From: Saccharomycopsis crataegensis
Lineage: Eukaryota > Ascomycota > Saccharomycetes > Ascoideales > Saccharomycopsidaceae
Direction of reading: 5' to 3'
Assembly: GCF_037102585.1 (NCBI RefSeq)
Contig: NW_027043830.1
Location: 992,001-1,056,000, forward strand
DNA length: 64,000 nucleotides
The translations under genes and the position numbers were made by a program. Positions 11,018 to 23,094 of the stretch are shown piece after piece; the stretch's first letter is position 1, and each line of letters opens with the position of its first letter. Below the pieces are notes generated by a model. That model was not told where the DNA came from, searched no databases, and worked only from the letters and a program-made list of their open reading frames with translations.

Positions 11018-12550
11018 ATGATCTCGCGGTCTCCAACAGTTGTCGCCTACAAAAACAACAGAATATTACCCCCATCCTTCTCCTCGTCCCCTTCGCCCTT
11101 AGATAATCAATTCACTTTCCAATCAGCATCGTCACCAACAACTCCTACTACACCAGAAACCTCGATCTTCACCTTTCAAAGACCGATTGCCTCCAAGAGT
11201 CATCACGATGAGCAAGTCCAAAGAGAATCAGTGTTAGAGAGGGATTTGGAAGATATCATTGATGGTTACGCCAATGACAACTCGTTTGATACAAAGTACT
11301 CGACGAGCACCGTCGATGTGAGAACTAGAGCTCCGATGTCCACTACTAAAAGAGCTAGAAGACAATCCAGTGTTTATCAAGATACAATATCCATCATCAG
11401 TAAAGACGAAGATAATGATTTCACTTTTGACACCGATTTTTATCCCGATGATGATATTGTTGAAAGGAAAAGAAAGCTCATAACCATCAGTAAAGATCCT
11501 GACCTCGCAAGCGTTCTCCTGAGGGATACAATTAATACGCAACAACAATCCATTCCCCAAGACCCAGAGGCCAATGATACTCTTCCAGATCTCCAAACAT
11601 TCGGCAATGTTAATCGTTCATACCAAAATAGGCACTCAGTGATGTCAGTGGCGATGGCCGAACCAAATTGCATGGTTAATAATTCACGGGCGGGTTATTC
11701 CACCACCAGTTTTGCCTCCCACAACCATTTCATCACTAACGGGATTAGACCATCTCAGTCTGCTCAATATAATATTGGTTCTGATTTCTACAAACTCTCT
11801 GCTGACGATATCTATGGTAATCACTTTGAGTTTTCCGAGCTCCGCGACAAAGTGGTGCTTGTGGTGAACGTTTCGTTCCATGGATCGCTAGCGGCAAAAA
11901 ATTTCAAGTTATTAAATTATTTGCACAACAAGTACCATTCTCAAGGGTTGGTGGTCATTGGTTTCCCGTGCTATCAATTCAATTTGAAGAAGAAAAACGT
12001 CATCACTGACTACTCTTCAATGAAAATGACCCCGATTCATAAAAGAAGTGTCTCGCTATCTGATTTAGCAACGATCGCCGAAAACCAAAGACAAATTGCC
12101 GCCTCAGCTTCGATGAATAGCATACCAGTTCATTCGAGAAGTGTTTCCAACAATGCTGTGTCAATGTTCTCTACTAGCCCTTACTATAAACCCCGTTCAA
12201 ATTCTGTTAATTCGCCGTCATCATCTGCGATCTCCAGCATCGAACAGGTGCTCACTAAATACAACATTCAATTCCCAGTATTCACTGAGGTCAAAGTCAA
12301 CGGGAAACACTCTCATGATATTTATCAACATCTCAAAAGTGACAAGAAAGGCTTGTTGGGTACTTCGTTTATCAAATGGAACTTTGAGAAATTCTTGGTT
12401 GATCGTTATGGTAATGTTGCCCGCCGTTATTCATGGTTGAAAAACGGAGATGGGATAGAAGAAGTGGTCAAATATTTGTTGGATGAATCCCAGGTTGTTG
12501 TTGATAATTGCAGACCTATTGTTGGTTTCAATAGCGGGATGTTTTCTTGA
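11018..12550 (+). CDS. Glutathione-peroxidase-fold protein without peroxidatic cysteine, paralog 1
   Basis: A 510-residue protein. Residues 1 to about 250 are Ser/Thr-rich, low complexity and probably disordered. Residues about 255-500 resemble the glutathione peroxidase (thioredoxin-like) fold: DFYKLSADDIYGNHFEF, DKVVLVVNV, GFPCYQF, VNGKHSHDIYQHLK and IKWNFEKFLV. In active GPx enzymes NVASKCG carries the catalytic Cys; here it reads NVSFHGS, so that Cys is missing. The Gln of PCxQF and the Trp/Asn of KWNFEKF remain. About 90 residues rich in Ser, with RSVS/RSNS phosphosite-like motifs, are inserted inside the fold (about 330-420). I infer a non-enzymatic, possibly regulatory or scaffold role. 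A paralog lies 1.9 kb downstream. Confidence 0.75.
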   Translation: MISRSPTVVAYKNNRILPPSFSSSPSPLDNQFTFQSASSPTTPTTPETSIFTFQRPIASKSHHDEQVQRESVLERDLEDIIDGYANDNSFDTKYSTSTVDVRTRAPMSTTKRARRQSSVYQDTISIISKDEDNDFTFDTDFYPDDDIVERKRKLITISKDPDLASVLLRDTINTQQQSIPQDPEANDTLPDLQTFGNVNRSYQNRHSVMSVAMAEPNCMVNNSRAGYSTTSFASHNHFITNGIRPSQSAQYNIGSDFYKLSADDIYGNHFEFSELRDKVVLVVNVSFHGSLAAKNFKLLNYLHNKYHSQGLVVIGFPCYQFNLKKKNVITDYSSMKMTPIHKRSVSLSDLATIAENQRQIAASASMNSIPVHSRSVSNNAVSMFSTSPYYKPRSNSVNSPSSSAISSIEQVLTKYNIQFPVFTEVKVNGKHSHDIYQHLKSDKKGLLGTSFIKWNFEKFLVDRYGNVARRYSWLKNGDGIEEVVKYLLDESQVVVDNCRPIVGFNSGMFS

Positions 12551-14341
12551 ATCTTTTTTATGTTTCTTTTTGTTCTTGATATGACCCCTAATGGCGTTTG
12601 TCATAGACTTTGTTTTTTATCATTTGTAATTATTATTATTTTCTTTATTTTATTATTATTATCATTATTTTTTGTTGGTGTTTTGCTTTGGTGTTGGCTT
12701 CGGTGGTTCGTGAGTTATATTTTTATTCTTCTATTTCAAATTTGATCCCCTTGTGATACATATATTTCACTTCACGAACAGTATGGAATCTCCTTGATTC
12801 CTGTGCTGGTTTTGACTTCTGTTTTCTCACTTTTTCTGTCTTTTTTTTTATGTTTAGCCTTGCGCTTATGATGAGTTTCTGTTCTCTGCTATCTTTTTTT
12901 TTTGCCCTTTTTTTGACATTTCCTTTTTGAACTGTTTTGCTATAGAATTTTCTTCTCCTTATACTTTCTTCCTCTTGCTAGCTTTATAAATGTTTTAGAT
13001 GAAATTATATTTGTACTGGTAGACCATTTGATGAAATGAGTAGATATTGTTTGGTATTTATCATAAGAAGAGAAGCTTCTTTTTTGTTTGTTTTTTTGTT
13101 TCAATTAGTATTTAATTAGTACCTCGTTTCCAATTTTCAGTTTACGAAAAGGTTGTGCAATACATTTCAACTATATAATAATATTTTTGGAATTTGTGTA
13201 CAATGTCACTGCTGCATGGTAATTATTCATTTGCATATTTCGCATAATCCCTGGTTCTTGCCTATATGAGTAATAATATTATGGAGAACATTATATTCCT
13301 GACAATGTAAGTGTTTTGGTTTTGTTATCCCAAAAGGGAAGCTTCCCATCTAAGTACATAAACGAGATCGTTTTGGTTTTCACTTGCCCTCATAGAATAA
13401 TATTGGAGAAACGTTGAGGATGACGAAGATGGTCAGGATAGAGCGACGCTGATATTCTTGATAGATAGTAATAATAATGAAAATCTATAATCGTGAAAAT
13501 CTACAATGAAATTAACGAAAATCTATAAGTATAATAATAAGCAGGCTGATTTGAGTTTCCTCATCTTTTGGTAATCCATAGGAAGCTCTTCTTTCCAGGG
13601 GCTTGCACATGATAGTTGTCACATACTTTCTCTGGAACATCTCCTTGAAAATCTTAAATATATTGAGGATCATGGATATCCTCAACAAAAAGAGGAAAAA
13701 AAATTGAGGCTTAAACTTTATACGGAATTAAGAAATTTATCGATGAGGCTGGCGATGTGTCCAAAGAACGGTTGCTTCCAAGTTGGGAAAGAACGAGTTG
13801 GCGGAAGAGCTTTTTCAATTTGCCCACTGATGATACCAATGTGTCTCAATTTAGATACCCCTATTTATAAAAAATTATAGCTGTTTCTAACAAATGCTAA
13901 TTCATAATAGTACTAATAACAAAGCTTGCACTGTAAAAAATAATAGGGATGACAAAAGAAAAAAAAGAGAAAGAAGAAAACTTGCAAGGATCATTTTTTC
14001 TGTTGCTGGCGCAACCCCGACATGGATATATATATATGGAAACTTTTCTTCTATTGATACTGGGATCCAGGTACCTCATATATGACACCTCTGGAATCCC
14101 CCTTTTTTTGCTATTGTCACATACTTGAAAAAGGAGACAATCTGTAAGATTCAATCTGCGAACAATCGTTCAGATACGTAAAAATTACGCTAACAAAGAC
14201 CAACCTGCAGTATGTCATTAATTAGCTGCAATTAAATTGCGTACAGGATTACTGGAATAGGGCAAATTTCATAAACAGAATAAATAAGTTATAATTATAA
14301 AATATAGAGTTATAGTTATAATCACTATCCTCGTGTTATAA
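12551..14341. other. Intergenic region between the two GPx-like genes
   Basis: No gene is supported. The first 500 bases are T-rich (3' region). At about 13479-13530 the motif GAAAATCTA occurs three times. The last 100 bases before the second paralog are AT-only with TATA-like ATAATTATAAAATATAG. ORFs of 63-85 codons on both strands at 13.9-14.15 kb overlap each other and have no recognisable content. Confidence 0.5.
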
Positions 14342-15709
14342 ATGAAGGAACGGTTCCTTATGAAAAACAAATTACTTCTAGATTATTTTATTTTTCTTGG
14401 TAAAGCTTTCATAATCGTGGTACCCAACATGACTTCAATTTACTCCTGTACCTCCGACACCGACAATCTTTTCAATGATGAAATGTCTTGGACACAAGAA
14501 ACCACCGACAGTTTCATTGATGATGATTTGGAGTTTTATGGTTCAATCAATAAAAGAAGCTCGATGTGCTACTTCACCCGACCAGCAATCCTTCGAGTGT
14601 CCGTGAATTCTTTTGAAGATCTACTGGATATTGAAGACGGAAGAGTTCCTGAAACATTTTTCCAAAAAACTAAGTCACAAGAAGATGCTTACAATCACTT
14701 CAACTTCGAGTCTTTTCCAAATAATGCTCATTATCTACATCCAAATGTTGAGATCTCTTCAACCAACCAACATCAAAATGTTCACTCGCCCCCTGGTTCT
14801 ATTTCTGATAGATCATCATCTATAGGGAGTTCTGCCAGTGAATCGCATGATTTCAACATCCCTTGTGTCTCAACTGTCACCACATCAAGTGATTCACAGT
14901 CTTGTTTATCTGCTTGTAAATCGCGAGAATCAAAATCCCAAAGCACCAGTCTCAAAAGCGCAAAAAGTCTTTGGAGATCAATCCCTAGAATAACTTCGAA
15001 CTTTGTTGCTAATAATATCATTGCTCCCCCACCTCCTCCTACTGATAAACTTTTCGATGAATATTACAGTGTTAGGGCCACGACCAATAAACACAACCAA
15101 CACAATCCATATATAAATACTTCCGCCAGACTTTCATCGGAAGCATCAGAAATATCGATACCTTCTGAATTGCTAAAAGCCCACGAAGGAGACTTTTATT
15201 CCCTCTCCGCATCACTCTACGACACTACTCCATTTGAATTCACCCAACTTCAAGGTAAAGTGGTGCTCATAGTAAACATTTCCACATCTTATGGCCTTTC
15301 ACATCAACTCCGAAAGTACTCGAAACTTTATAAAAGGTTCAACCCTAAAAAATTCCAAATTCTCGCATTTATGTCTAGTGAATTCTTACAAGAGCCCCTG
15401 CGCAATCATCCAGAGAATGAGAAGAGTTTATACCGCGCCCCTCATCCGATAATGGCCACGGTCAATGTCAATGGTCTGAACTGTCATCCAGTGTTCAAAT
15501 TCTTGAAAACATCTAAGGCGCCAGCATGGATCAACAAATTCAACGTGAATAATGGGAATTATGGAGTTGGTGAAGATGGGTGCTTCAGTAAACGTTTGTT
15601 ATGGAATTATGAAAAGTTCTTGATCGATTCAAATGGCACAGTTGTCAGAAGATTCCATCCACTTGTTGGCACTCACGCTATTGAAAAATACATCAAGGAA
15701 TTGATATGA
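14342..15709 (+). CDS. Glutathione-peroxidase-fold protein without catalytic residues, paralog 2
   Basis: 455 residues from the first ATG. The ATG at 14429 (MTSIYSCTSD) may be the true start, since a TATA-like element lies only about 30 bp before 14342 and the first 29 residues look unlike the rest; that would give 426 residues. A Ser-rich N-terminal half is followed by a GPx-like fold: EGDFYSLSASLYDTTPFEF, GKVVLIVNI, VNVNGLNCHPVFKFLK and LLWNYEKFLID. The catalytic-Cys segment reads NISTSYG and the usual FPCNQF segment reads FMSSEF, so the active site is more eroded than in the upstream paralog. The terminal WNxEKFL(V/I)D element is kept in both. Domain order and shared motifs show an old tandem duplication. 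The function is unknown; peroxidase activity is unlikely. Confidence 0.7.
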   Translation: MKERFLMKNKLLLDYFIFLGKAFIIVVPNMTSIYSCTSDTDNLFNDEMSWTQETTDSFIDDDLEFYGSINKRSSMCYFTRPAILRVSVNSFEDLLDIEDGRVPETFFQKTKSQEDAYNHFNFESFPNNAHYLHPNVEISSTNQHQNVHSPPGSISDRSSSIGSSASESHDFNIPCVSTVTTSSDSQSCLSACKSRESKSQSTSLKSAKSLWRSIPRITSNFVANNIIAPPPPPTDKLFDEYYSVRATTNKHNQHNPYINTSARLSSEASEISIPSELLKAHEGDFYSLSASLYDTTPFEFTQLQGKVVLIVNISTSYGLSHQLRKYSKLYKRFNPKKFQILAFMSSEFLQEPLRNHPENEKSLYRAPHPIMATVNVNGLNCHPVFKFLKTSKAPAWINKFNVNNGNYGVGEDGCFSKRLLWNYEKFLIDSNGTVVRRFHPLVGTHAIEKYIKELI

Positions 15710-16369
15710 TTTTTGTTGTTTGGGTTGTTTTTTTTGCTATGTTATCTTGTCATGCTCTTGTTTCTAATTATTTATTATTGTGTATTCTTATTATATATTC
15801 GTTCTGGCTCATTCTTATTTATATTACGTATTATGTTTTGAACCAGGTTTTTTCTTATCGTTAGCCGTCAAAAATAGTATGCTCACTTTGTTTCAAAACA
15901 TTATGATACTGTAACAATAAAAGAGAGACAAAAGAACCAGGTATGGCATTTCCAACTTTTCAGAGGGCACGTTCTTCTGGAAATGTGTGGTAACTGGTGG
16001 TACCTGAAGAAAAAGACAAAGGGCAGTTACTCCGCGCACGCTGCTTAGGAAAAAGAAACGAGAAAAGTATCACCAAAAAGTTTATTTGTTTTCCTATCTT
16101 TCTTATCTATATCTATTTATAATAACATTACTGGGTAGCTATTTATTTATTTATTCATTCATTTTATCGGTTACTGGTGTTTATCATTCCATTTCTGTCA
16201 ACTTGCCATCTTTGAAAATCTCTTGTTGACTCTGTTTCCCAATTGAGTAATATTTGAGATCACAATTTTCGATTTGGTATCTTTTTGTATACAAAACAAA
16301 CTCACTAGATTACTTGTTCAACAATAACAACATATTACCACAAAGAACGTCACAAAATCCTGGTGCAAA
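15710..16369. other. Intergenic region
   Basis: 660 bases of 3' region and promoter. It holds short (ATTT)n and (ATTC)n runs near 16140-16165. No gene is seen. Confidence 0.5.
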
Positions 16370-17596
<1,227 letters not shown>

Positions 17597-18338
17597 AAAA
17601 TGTGTTTTTCTTCATTCGTTCATTTTTTGTTCGTCCCCTTCCCAGTTGTATGGTTTCCTGGCAAATGTTTTCTTCACGCCCGTAATCGTTTGCCTCGTGC
17701 TGTGTATCATATGTATTGTAATATAAGCGTTATTTCCTATAATAAATAAAGTAGAAGGAACAAAATGAGCATTCTAAAACATGGTTTTGCACAAAATTAA
17801 ATCAGGAAGGAATAAGAATAACTTACTAAGGAAGGAAGAGATAAGCAAATTGAGCTTCGTAATCAGATATCGCTTAAGCAACATGGAAAAAAAAAAAAAA
17901 AAAAGTTGGCCCCGCTGTAAGATAGGATCAGTGTTTGGGGGAGGCAACGTGGAAACTTCATATTATAATATATTGTATAGATGGCGCTTACTTATTTATC
18001 ATTTAACTATCTCTTCTCTTATTCCCTCTTGTGCTCTTCGTTCTGTATCATTCTCTATTATGATTTATTGTTTGCCTCCGATCATCGTGCATATTTTGAC
18101 TTCAACATGACGAAACCGAAAAAAAGGAAAAACGAATGATGAAAGATAACAGCAGGAGGTCATGAGTTCCCTGTTTCGGTTTTCATGTGATTCTATGGCA
18201 ACAATAAGTATTTATTAGCTCATTTTTCGCTTCCACTTTTTCTTTTTCTTCTTGTTCTTGTTCTTTCTGCCAAACATTTCATCTTTCATTTTTAAATACT
18301 TTCTTAACTTGACGTCATACTATATAATTACATATCCA
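17597..18338. other. Intergenic region
   Basis: About 740 bases between two same-strand genes of unknown function. An A run of 18 lies near 17887-17904. No gene is supported; a 109-codon frame here starts at a non-canonical position and crosses the A run. Confidence 0.45.
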
Positions 18339-18998
18339 ATGTTGCCTCAAAATCATCCAGATTATTTACCACGGGCTCCAAAAGCCTTAGATTTCATCAG
18401 AAATCAATTGCAAAGCAAAGGTTATGATTTGGACGGCGTTTCAAACGAGGTTCTGAAGCAGTATATCCATAAACAAAGAAATCAAAAAGTTCCAGGAAAA
18501 ATGCACGGCGGCGCTAACAAGACACAGGAAAATCCGGCATCATTGAGACAAAAACAATACTTCCAGGGTAATATCCAAGAGCAAAGGGCATGTATAAGAT
18601 GTTCAGAATCGGTTTTTGGAGAAAGATTTCATCATCGTCAGTACTTTGACAATATTTATAGTGAAAATGAAGAAGAGGAAGAAGATTATGATTATGGAGA
18701 TCAAGAATATACTGGATTGATTGAATTGTCTAGAAATAATGCTACTCGCGATTCCAATCTGTTTTGGTACAATGTGCTTTTTGGCGGCTCAAGTTGCCAA
18801 AATAAAAAGAATAGCATTTACAACACCCATAAATCTAAGCAACACTCTCACTCGAAAGAATTTTTTCCCGAATTCTTATCTGAAATACATTCCCACAAAA
18901 CCGGATCATCGTTTACTGAATTGAAAGACCCCAAGAGAGCTAAATCTCGATCATCTTCTTACTTTTGGAATTCTTTTTTTTGTCCACCACACCGTTAA
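18339..18998 (+). CDS. Unrecognised 219-residue protein
   Basis: The ATG at 18339 begins MLPQNHPDYLPRAPKALDF; upstream in-frame codons lack another ATG. The N-terminal 50 residues look like a compact helical segment (ALDFIRNQLQSKGYDL, then VSNEVLKQYIHKQRN). A Cys pair follows (CIRC, about 83-86), then an acidic run (EEEEEDYDYGDQEY), and a His/Ser/Lys-rich tail ending in aromatic residues and Cys (YFWNSFFCPPHR). No signal peptide is obvious. I assign no function. Confidence 0.6.
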   Translation: MLPQNHPDYLPRAPKALDFIRNQLQSKGYDLDGVSNEVLKQYIHKQRNQKVPGKMHGGANKTQENPASLRQKQYFQGNIQEQRACIRCSESVFGERFHHRQYFDNIYSENEEEEEDYDYGDQEYTGLIELSRNNATRDSNLFWYNVLFGGSSCQNKKNSIYNTHKSKQHSHSKEFFPEFLSEIHSHKTGSSFTELKDPKRAKSRSSSYFWNSFFCPPHR

Positions 18999-19748
18999 AT
19001 CAGGTTTTCAAACTCTCCAAGACATCCGGTTGACTTCTTGTTTTCTGGAATTTCCTGTTTTTGATTTTGAGTTATTAGAATATGAAGAGCCGCATTTTCC
19101 AGAAATTCTTCAGAGATATGAATAGTATTGCTAAAATTAGTATTTTAAATGGCTCTTTGTTTTTTTCACAGAATATGATGTTTGAAATGGATAATAAATA
19201 AAAGGAAGAAAGAAAAAACAACAGTTCTAGAGATCCTTTTGCGTTGTCTATCCACGCCCATATATTTATTGAAATCGCCTCGTTTAAGAGTAGAAATCAA
19301 GAGATCTGCAAGAGTCTTCTAAGAAAAGAAAGACAAGAAAAAGTTGACTCAGTCTCATATCTCATCAACAAATAACTATTACTAGTAACTACAGTTCGTA
19401 TAGGGAAAGCAACACTGATTGGAAGTCCCAGGTAAAACATATATTGCTAACATATACTTTTCTGTTGCTCAGTGATTTTCTGACAAAGCTATTGTTTTTG
19501 TACACAGCAAACATCGATCTTATCAAATAAGGCAAATAAAAAATAAGAAATTCATGTGCGATCGGATGCATGCCTTTTTTTGCTGAGTGTGTGATCTGCC
19601 ATACCTTCTCAATCAGTATTTAATATATAATAAGCCCCCAAAATAATTGAGCAAAATCAACGACAATTGCTTTGATATCTCAATATCCTGTTTATAGGTA
19701 CCCCTGTTATTGACCACTGATAAACCTTTTTTACTTACGGAAAACCAA
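18999..19748. other. Intergenic region
   Basis: 750 bases without a supported gene. A minus-strand 60-codon frame at 19389-19571 has no recognisable features. Confidence 0.45.
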
Positions 19749-20390
19749 ATGCTTCAAGTGACCCCCAAAATGAATCTTTTGAAGATTTACACAAAGATCA
19801 AGTCAATAAAAACCGAGAATCATCATCTTGATCCCAAGGACCAGGGAACGATTAATCTCAATGTCACCGACTCAACGCAAAGTCTTCAGCAAGATGAACA
19901 TTTTAAATACGAAAACTATGCTAGCGAGGACGAGGATCAGGAAATGGCTATCAATAATAATAGTGATGATGATTGTTCCATTAAAACCGAAGGCGATGAG
20001 CTAAACTGTGGTGTAGCGCCCCATAGCCTCGAGGAAGAAACAAAAACAACAAAAGCAACAATAAAAACAACAAAAGCAACAATAAAAACAATCCAGAGTA
20101 AGAAGATGAGTTGGATAAAGAAACATGAGAGATCAAGATCCTTGCCGTCGCTGTTTCTTGTAGAAGATGACGATGATGCATGCCGGTTGCCACCAAAAAC
20201 CAGGGTGAATGATGTGAATAGGCAACTCATGATGTTGCAGCAACAACAAATGAATCAACGTGAAGATATACAAAAAAGAAGGGAGAATTTCCTGAAAGCT
20301 CATAGGCATACGTTCCATTATCAAGATTTCCCAAAACATTATGGTGAAATTCAAAAAATTACAAGTAATGAAGATGATTGTGTGGATTGA
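19749..20390 (+). CDS. Unrecognised 213-residue acidic/basic protein
   Basis: The first ATG is at 19749 (MLQVTPKMNLLKIYTK); the frame is open 13 codons further upstream without ATG. A TTATAG just before could be a splice acceptor, so an unseen first exon is possible. The middle is acidic (YASEDEDQEM) and then carries a short direct repeat of KTTKATI. The C-terminal 80 residues look more conserved: basic KKHERSRSLPSLFLVEDD, a coiled-coil-like Gln-rich helix (VNRQLMMLQQQQMNQREDI), then RRENFLKAHRHTFHYQDF. I assign no function. It is third in a run of same-strand orphan genes. Confidence 0.55.
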   Translation: MLQVTPKMNLLKIYTKIKSIKTENHHLDPKDQGTINLNVTDSTQSLQQDEHFKYENYASEDEDQEMAINNNSDDDCSIKTEGDELNCGVAPHSLEEETKTTKATIKTTKATIKTIQSKKMSWIKKHERSRSLPSLFLVEDDDDACRLPPKTRVNDVNRQLMMLQQQQMNQREDIQKRRENFLKAHRHTFHYQDFPKHYGEIQKITSNEDDCVD

Positions 20391-21360
20391 GGTTGTCAAT
20401 TCAAGGAATGGCCCTAGGGTAAATTTTATTGGAAATTTGGTGCTTTTGTATTATATATTTATCATTACATCCTTCTCTTTATGTGCTTCCCATTACGTTT
20501 ATCTATTTTGTGTCTTTCATCAAACGTTTCCCATTATAACTTATTATTATTATTTCTTATGCCTACATATTCCAATAATCATTTCTTCATTTTTTGCTCC
20601 ACCACAAATATTTGCTACAATATATATTACATTATATTACTTTTGAATAACACAGTGTATACTGAGACTTTATAAGGAATTCCCGTAGTGAAAAAAATCA
20701 ATGTGGGAAATGCGCCAGATGAGTAGGGGAGCTGGAAAAACACAATAAAAAATATTGTCATATTTGGATCAGATCAATATCCATCAGGTAGTTACTTTGA
20801 AAGTCATTGGCCATTTTATGAAAACTTGAAGGTAATTCTAGAAACGGTGGCGGTGGAAGTATAATATTACAAAATGCTGAATATCGCAATGCAATTTTCG
20901 CTTGGTATTGTAATGTCTCAAAAGATTGATCGCTCAATTATTTATTCTGTAGTTATATCAATAACAATTTTTTTATTGTCAGCTCGTGCTATATAATCCT
21001 CAAAAATAGAGCAGAATTCTTGGGTTTTTTTATGATTACACTAATGGAAATTATCATTCTCATTCCTCTAGTTAAAATATTCAACCTTCCTTATTTTGGG
21101 TGCTTCCAAATACTTGCAGTTAGCTGCCAGCAGATGACCCGTGTAAATGGTGTATATAGTATATCACGGGATAAACGCCAAAAAAAAATTACCCAGGAGA
21201 AAAAAAAAAAAAATTTTCATAAAAAAAAATTTTTACCGCGACCTCTTCTCGCCCTCTTTTTTTTTTTTTACTTTTGTTACTCTTACTCGAGTCAAGAGTC
21301 ATTGGTATAGTGCCTGTATCTTTATTCAGAAAGGTTTTATTTTAAGAATTATATTATATT
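20391..21360. other. Promoter region of CTP synthase
   Basis: About 970 bases with no supported gene. Just upstream of the CTP synthase are A-rich and T-rich tracts (21180-21265), including an A13TTTT element that resembles the RRPE-type motif of growth genes. Confidence 0.45.
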
Positions 21361-23094
21361 ATGAAGTACGTTTTTGTTTCTGGTGGTGTTATCAGTGGTA
21401 TTGGTAAAGGTATTTTAGCCTCATCTACTGGTTTGCTTTTGAAAACCTTGGGTTACAGAGTCACCTCCATTAAAATCGATCCATATATGAATATCGATGC
21501 TGGTACTATGTCCCCTTTGGAACACGGTGAAGTGTTCACCTTGGACGATGGTGCCGAATGTGATTTGGATCTTGGTAATTATGAAAGATACTTGAACATC
21601 TCATTGACCAGGGATCATAATATCACCACTGGTAAAGTTTACCAAAAGGTGCTTGAAAAGGAAAGAAGAGGGGATTACTTGGGTAAAACCGTGCAAATCG
21701 TTCCTCATTTGACTAATGAAATTCAAGATTGGATCGAACGTACCGCCAGAATCCCGGTTGATAACTCTGGTGAAGAACCAGACATTTGTATTGTTGAATT
21801 GGGTGGTACTGTCGGTGATATTGAAAGTGCCCCATTCATTGAGGCTGTCAGACAGTTCCAATTCAGAGTTGGTTCCGAAAACTTTGCATTGGTTCATGTC
21901 TGTTTGGTTCCAGTTATCAATGGTGAACAAAAAACCAAACCAACACAAGCTGCCATCAAAGATTTGAGATCATTGGGTTTAACCCCAGATCTCATTGCTT
22001 GTCGTTGTCCAAAGGAATTGGAACCAACCACTATGAGCAAAATCTCCATGTTTTGTCATGTTGGTCCAGACCATGTTTTGGGGGTTCATGATTTGAATTC
22101 CACTTATCATGTACCATTGTTGTTGAAAGAACAAAAATTAGATGAATTCTTGGTCAAGAAATTCGGTCTCGGTGACAGCAACTTGTCTCAAGAAAGAATT
22201 ACCAAGGGTGAAGATTTACTTAAGAGATGGTCTGATTTGTGCTCTTCTGTTGAAAAGTCTTTGGAAGTCGTTAATATTGCTGTTGTTGGTAAGTACACCA
22301 ACTTGCATGATAGTTACTTATCAGTTATCAAATCTTTGGAACACTCTTCCATGAAGATTGGTAGAAAAATGAACATTACTTGGATTGAGTCTACCGATTT
22401 GGAAAAGGGTGTTGCTAGCGAAGAGGTGTACAATGAAAACTGGGCTAAATTGAAGGCTGCCGATGGTGTTTTGGTTCCAGGTGGGTTTGGATCCAGAGGC
22501 ATTGAAGGTATGATTGCTGCTGCTAACTACGCCAGAACCAACAAGGTTCCATACTTGGGGGTTTGTTTGGGTTTGCAAGTTGCTGTTATTGAATTTGTGA
22601 GAAATATTCTTGGTATTGAAGGTGCCACTTCTCAAGAATTCGACGAATCTACTCCTGAAGACAAGCGTGCTATTGTCTACATGCCAGAGATTGACAAAAA
22701 CAAATTGGGAGGTACCATGAGATTGGGTCTTAGATCCACCAAATTCCAACCTAACTCTGAATGGAGCAAAATCAGACAATTGTACGGCGGCAAACCTGAA
22801 GTTTTTGAAAGACATCGTCACAGATATGAAGTCAACCCTAAATTGGTTTCCGAAATTGAAAACCATGGCTTGAGCTTTGTTGGTAAAGATGAAAACCATC
22901 TTAGAATGGAAATCTTTGAATTAAAAGATGAATCTCACCCATACTATGTTGCTGCTCAATACCACCCTGAATACTTGTCTAAGGTTTTAGAGCCATCTAG
23001 ACCATTCTTGGGTCTTGTAGCTGCTGCAGCCGGAGTCTTGGACAAGTTGTTGGCAGATGAACAACTCAATTCTGGCTCAAAGGCGGATTTCTAA
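21361..23094 (+). CDS. URA7: CTP synthase
   Basis: A 577-residue cytosolic enzyme that converts UTP to CTP using ATP and glutamine, feeding nucleic-acid and phospholipid synthesis. The N-terminal amidoligase domain (1 to about 275) starts with [18 protein letters not shown], and has [13 protein letters not shown] and the regulatory [12 protein letters not shown]-like segment. The C-terminal glutamine amidotransferase domain (about 300-565) has GGFGSRG, the nucleophile Cys402 in GVCLGLQ, and the YHPEY His/Glu pair. The length is normal for fungi. S. cerevisiae has two isozymes (URA7, URA8); which one this corresponds to cannot be told here. No CTG codon is used, and leucine is nearly all TTG. 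Confidence 0.96.
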   Translation: MKYVFVSGGVISGIGKGILASSTGLLLKTLGYRVTSIKIDPYMNIDAGTMSPLEHGEVFTLDDGAECDLDLGNYERYLNISLTRDHNITTGKVYQKVLEKERRGDYLGKTVQIVPHLTNEIQDWIERTARIPVDNSGEEPDICIVELGGTVGDIESAPFIEAVRQFQFRVGSENFALVHVCLVPVINGEQKTKPTQAAIKDLRSLGLTPDLIACRCPKELEPTTMSKISMFCHVGPDHVLGVHDLNSTYHVPLLLKEQKLDEFLVKKFGLGDSNLSQERITKGEDLLKRWSDLCSSVEKSLEVVNIAVVGKYTNLHDSYLSVIKSLEHSSMKIGRKMNITWIESTDLEKGVASEEVYNENWAKLKAADGVLVPGGFGSRGIEGMIAAANYARTNKVPYLGVCLGLQVAVIEFVRNILGIEGATSQEFDESTPEDKRAIVYMPEIDKNKLGGTMRLGLRSTKFQPNSEWSKIRQLYGGKPEVFERHRHRYEVNPKLVSEIENHGLSFVGKDENHLRMEIFELKDESHPYYVAAQYHPEYLSKVLEPSRPFLGLVAAAAGVLDKLLADEQLNSGSKADF

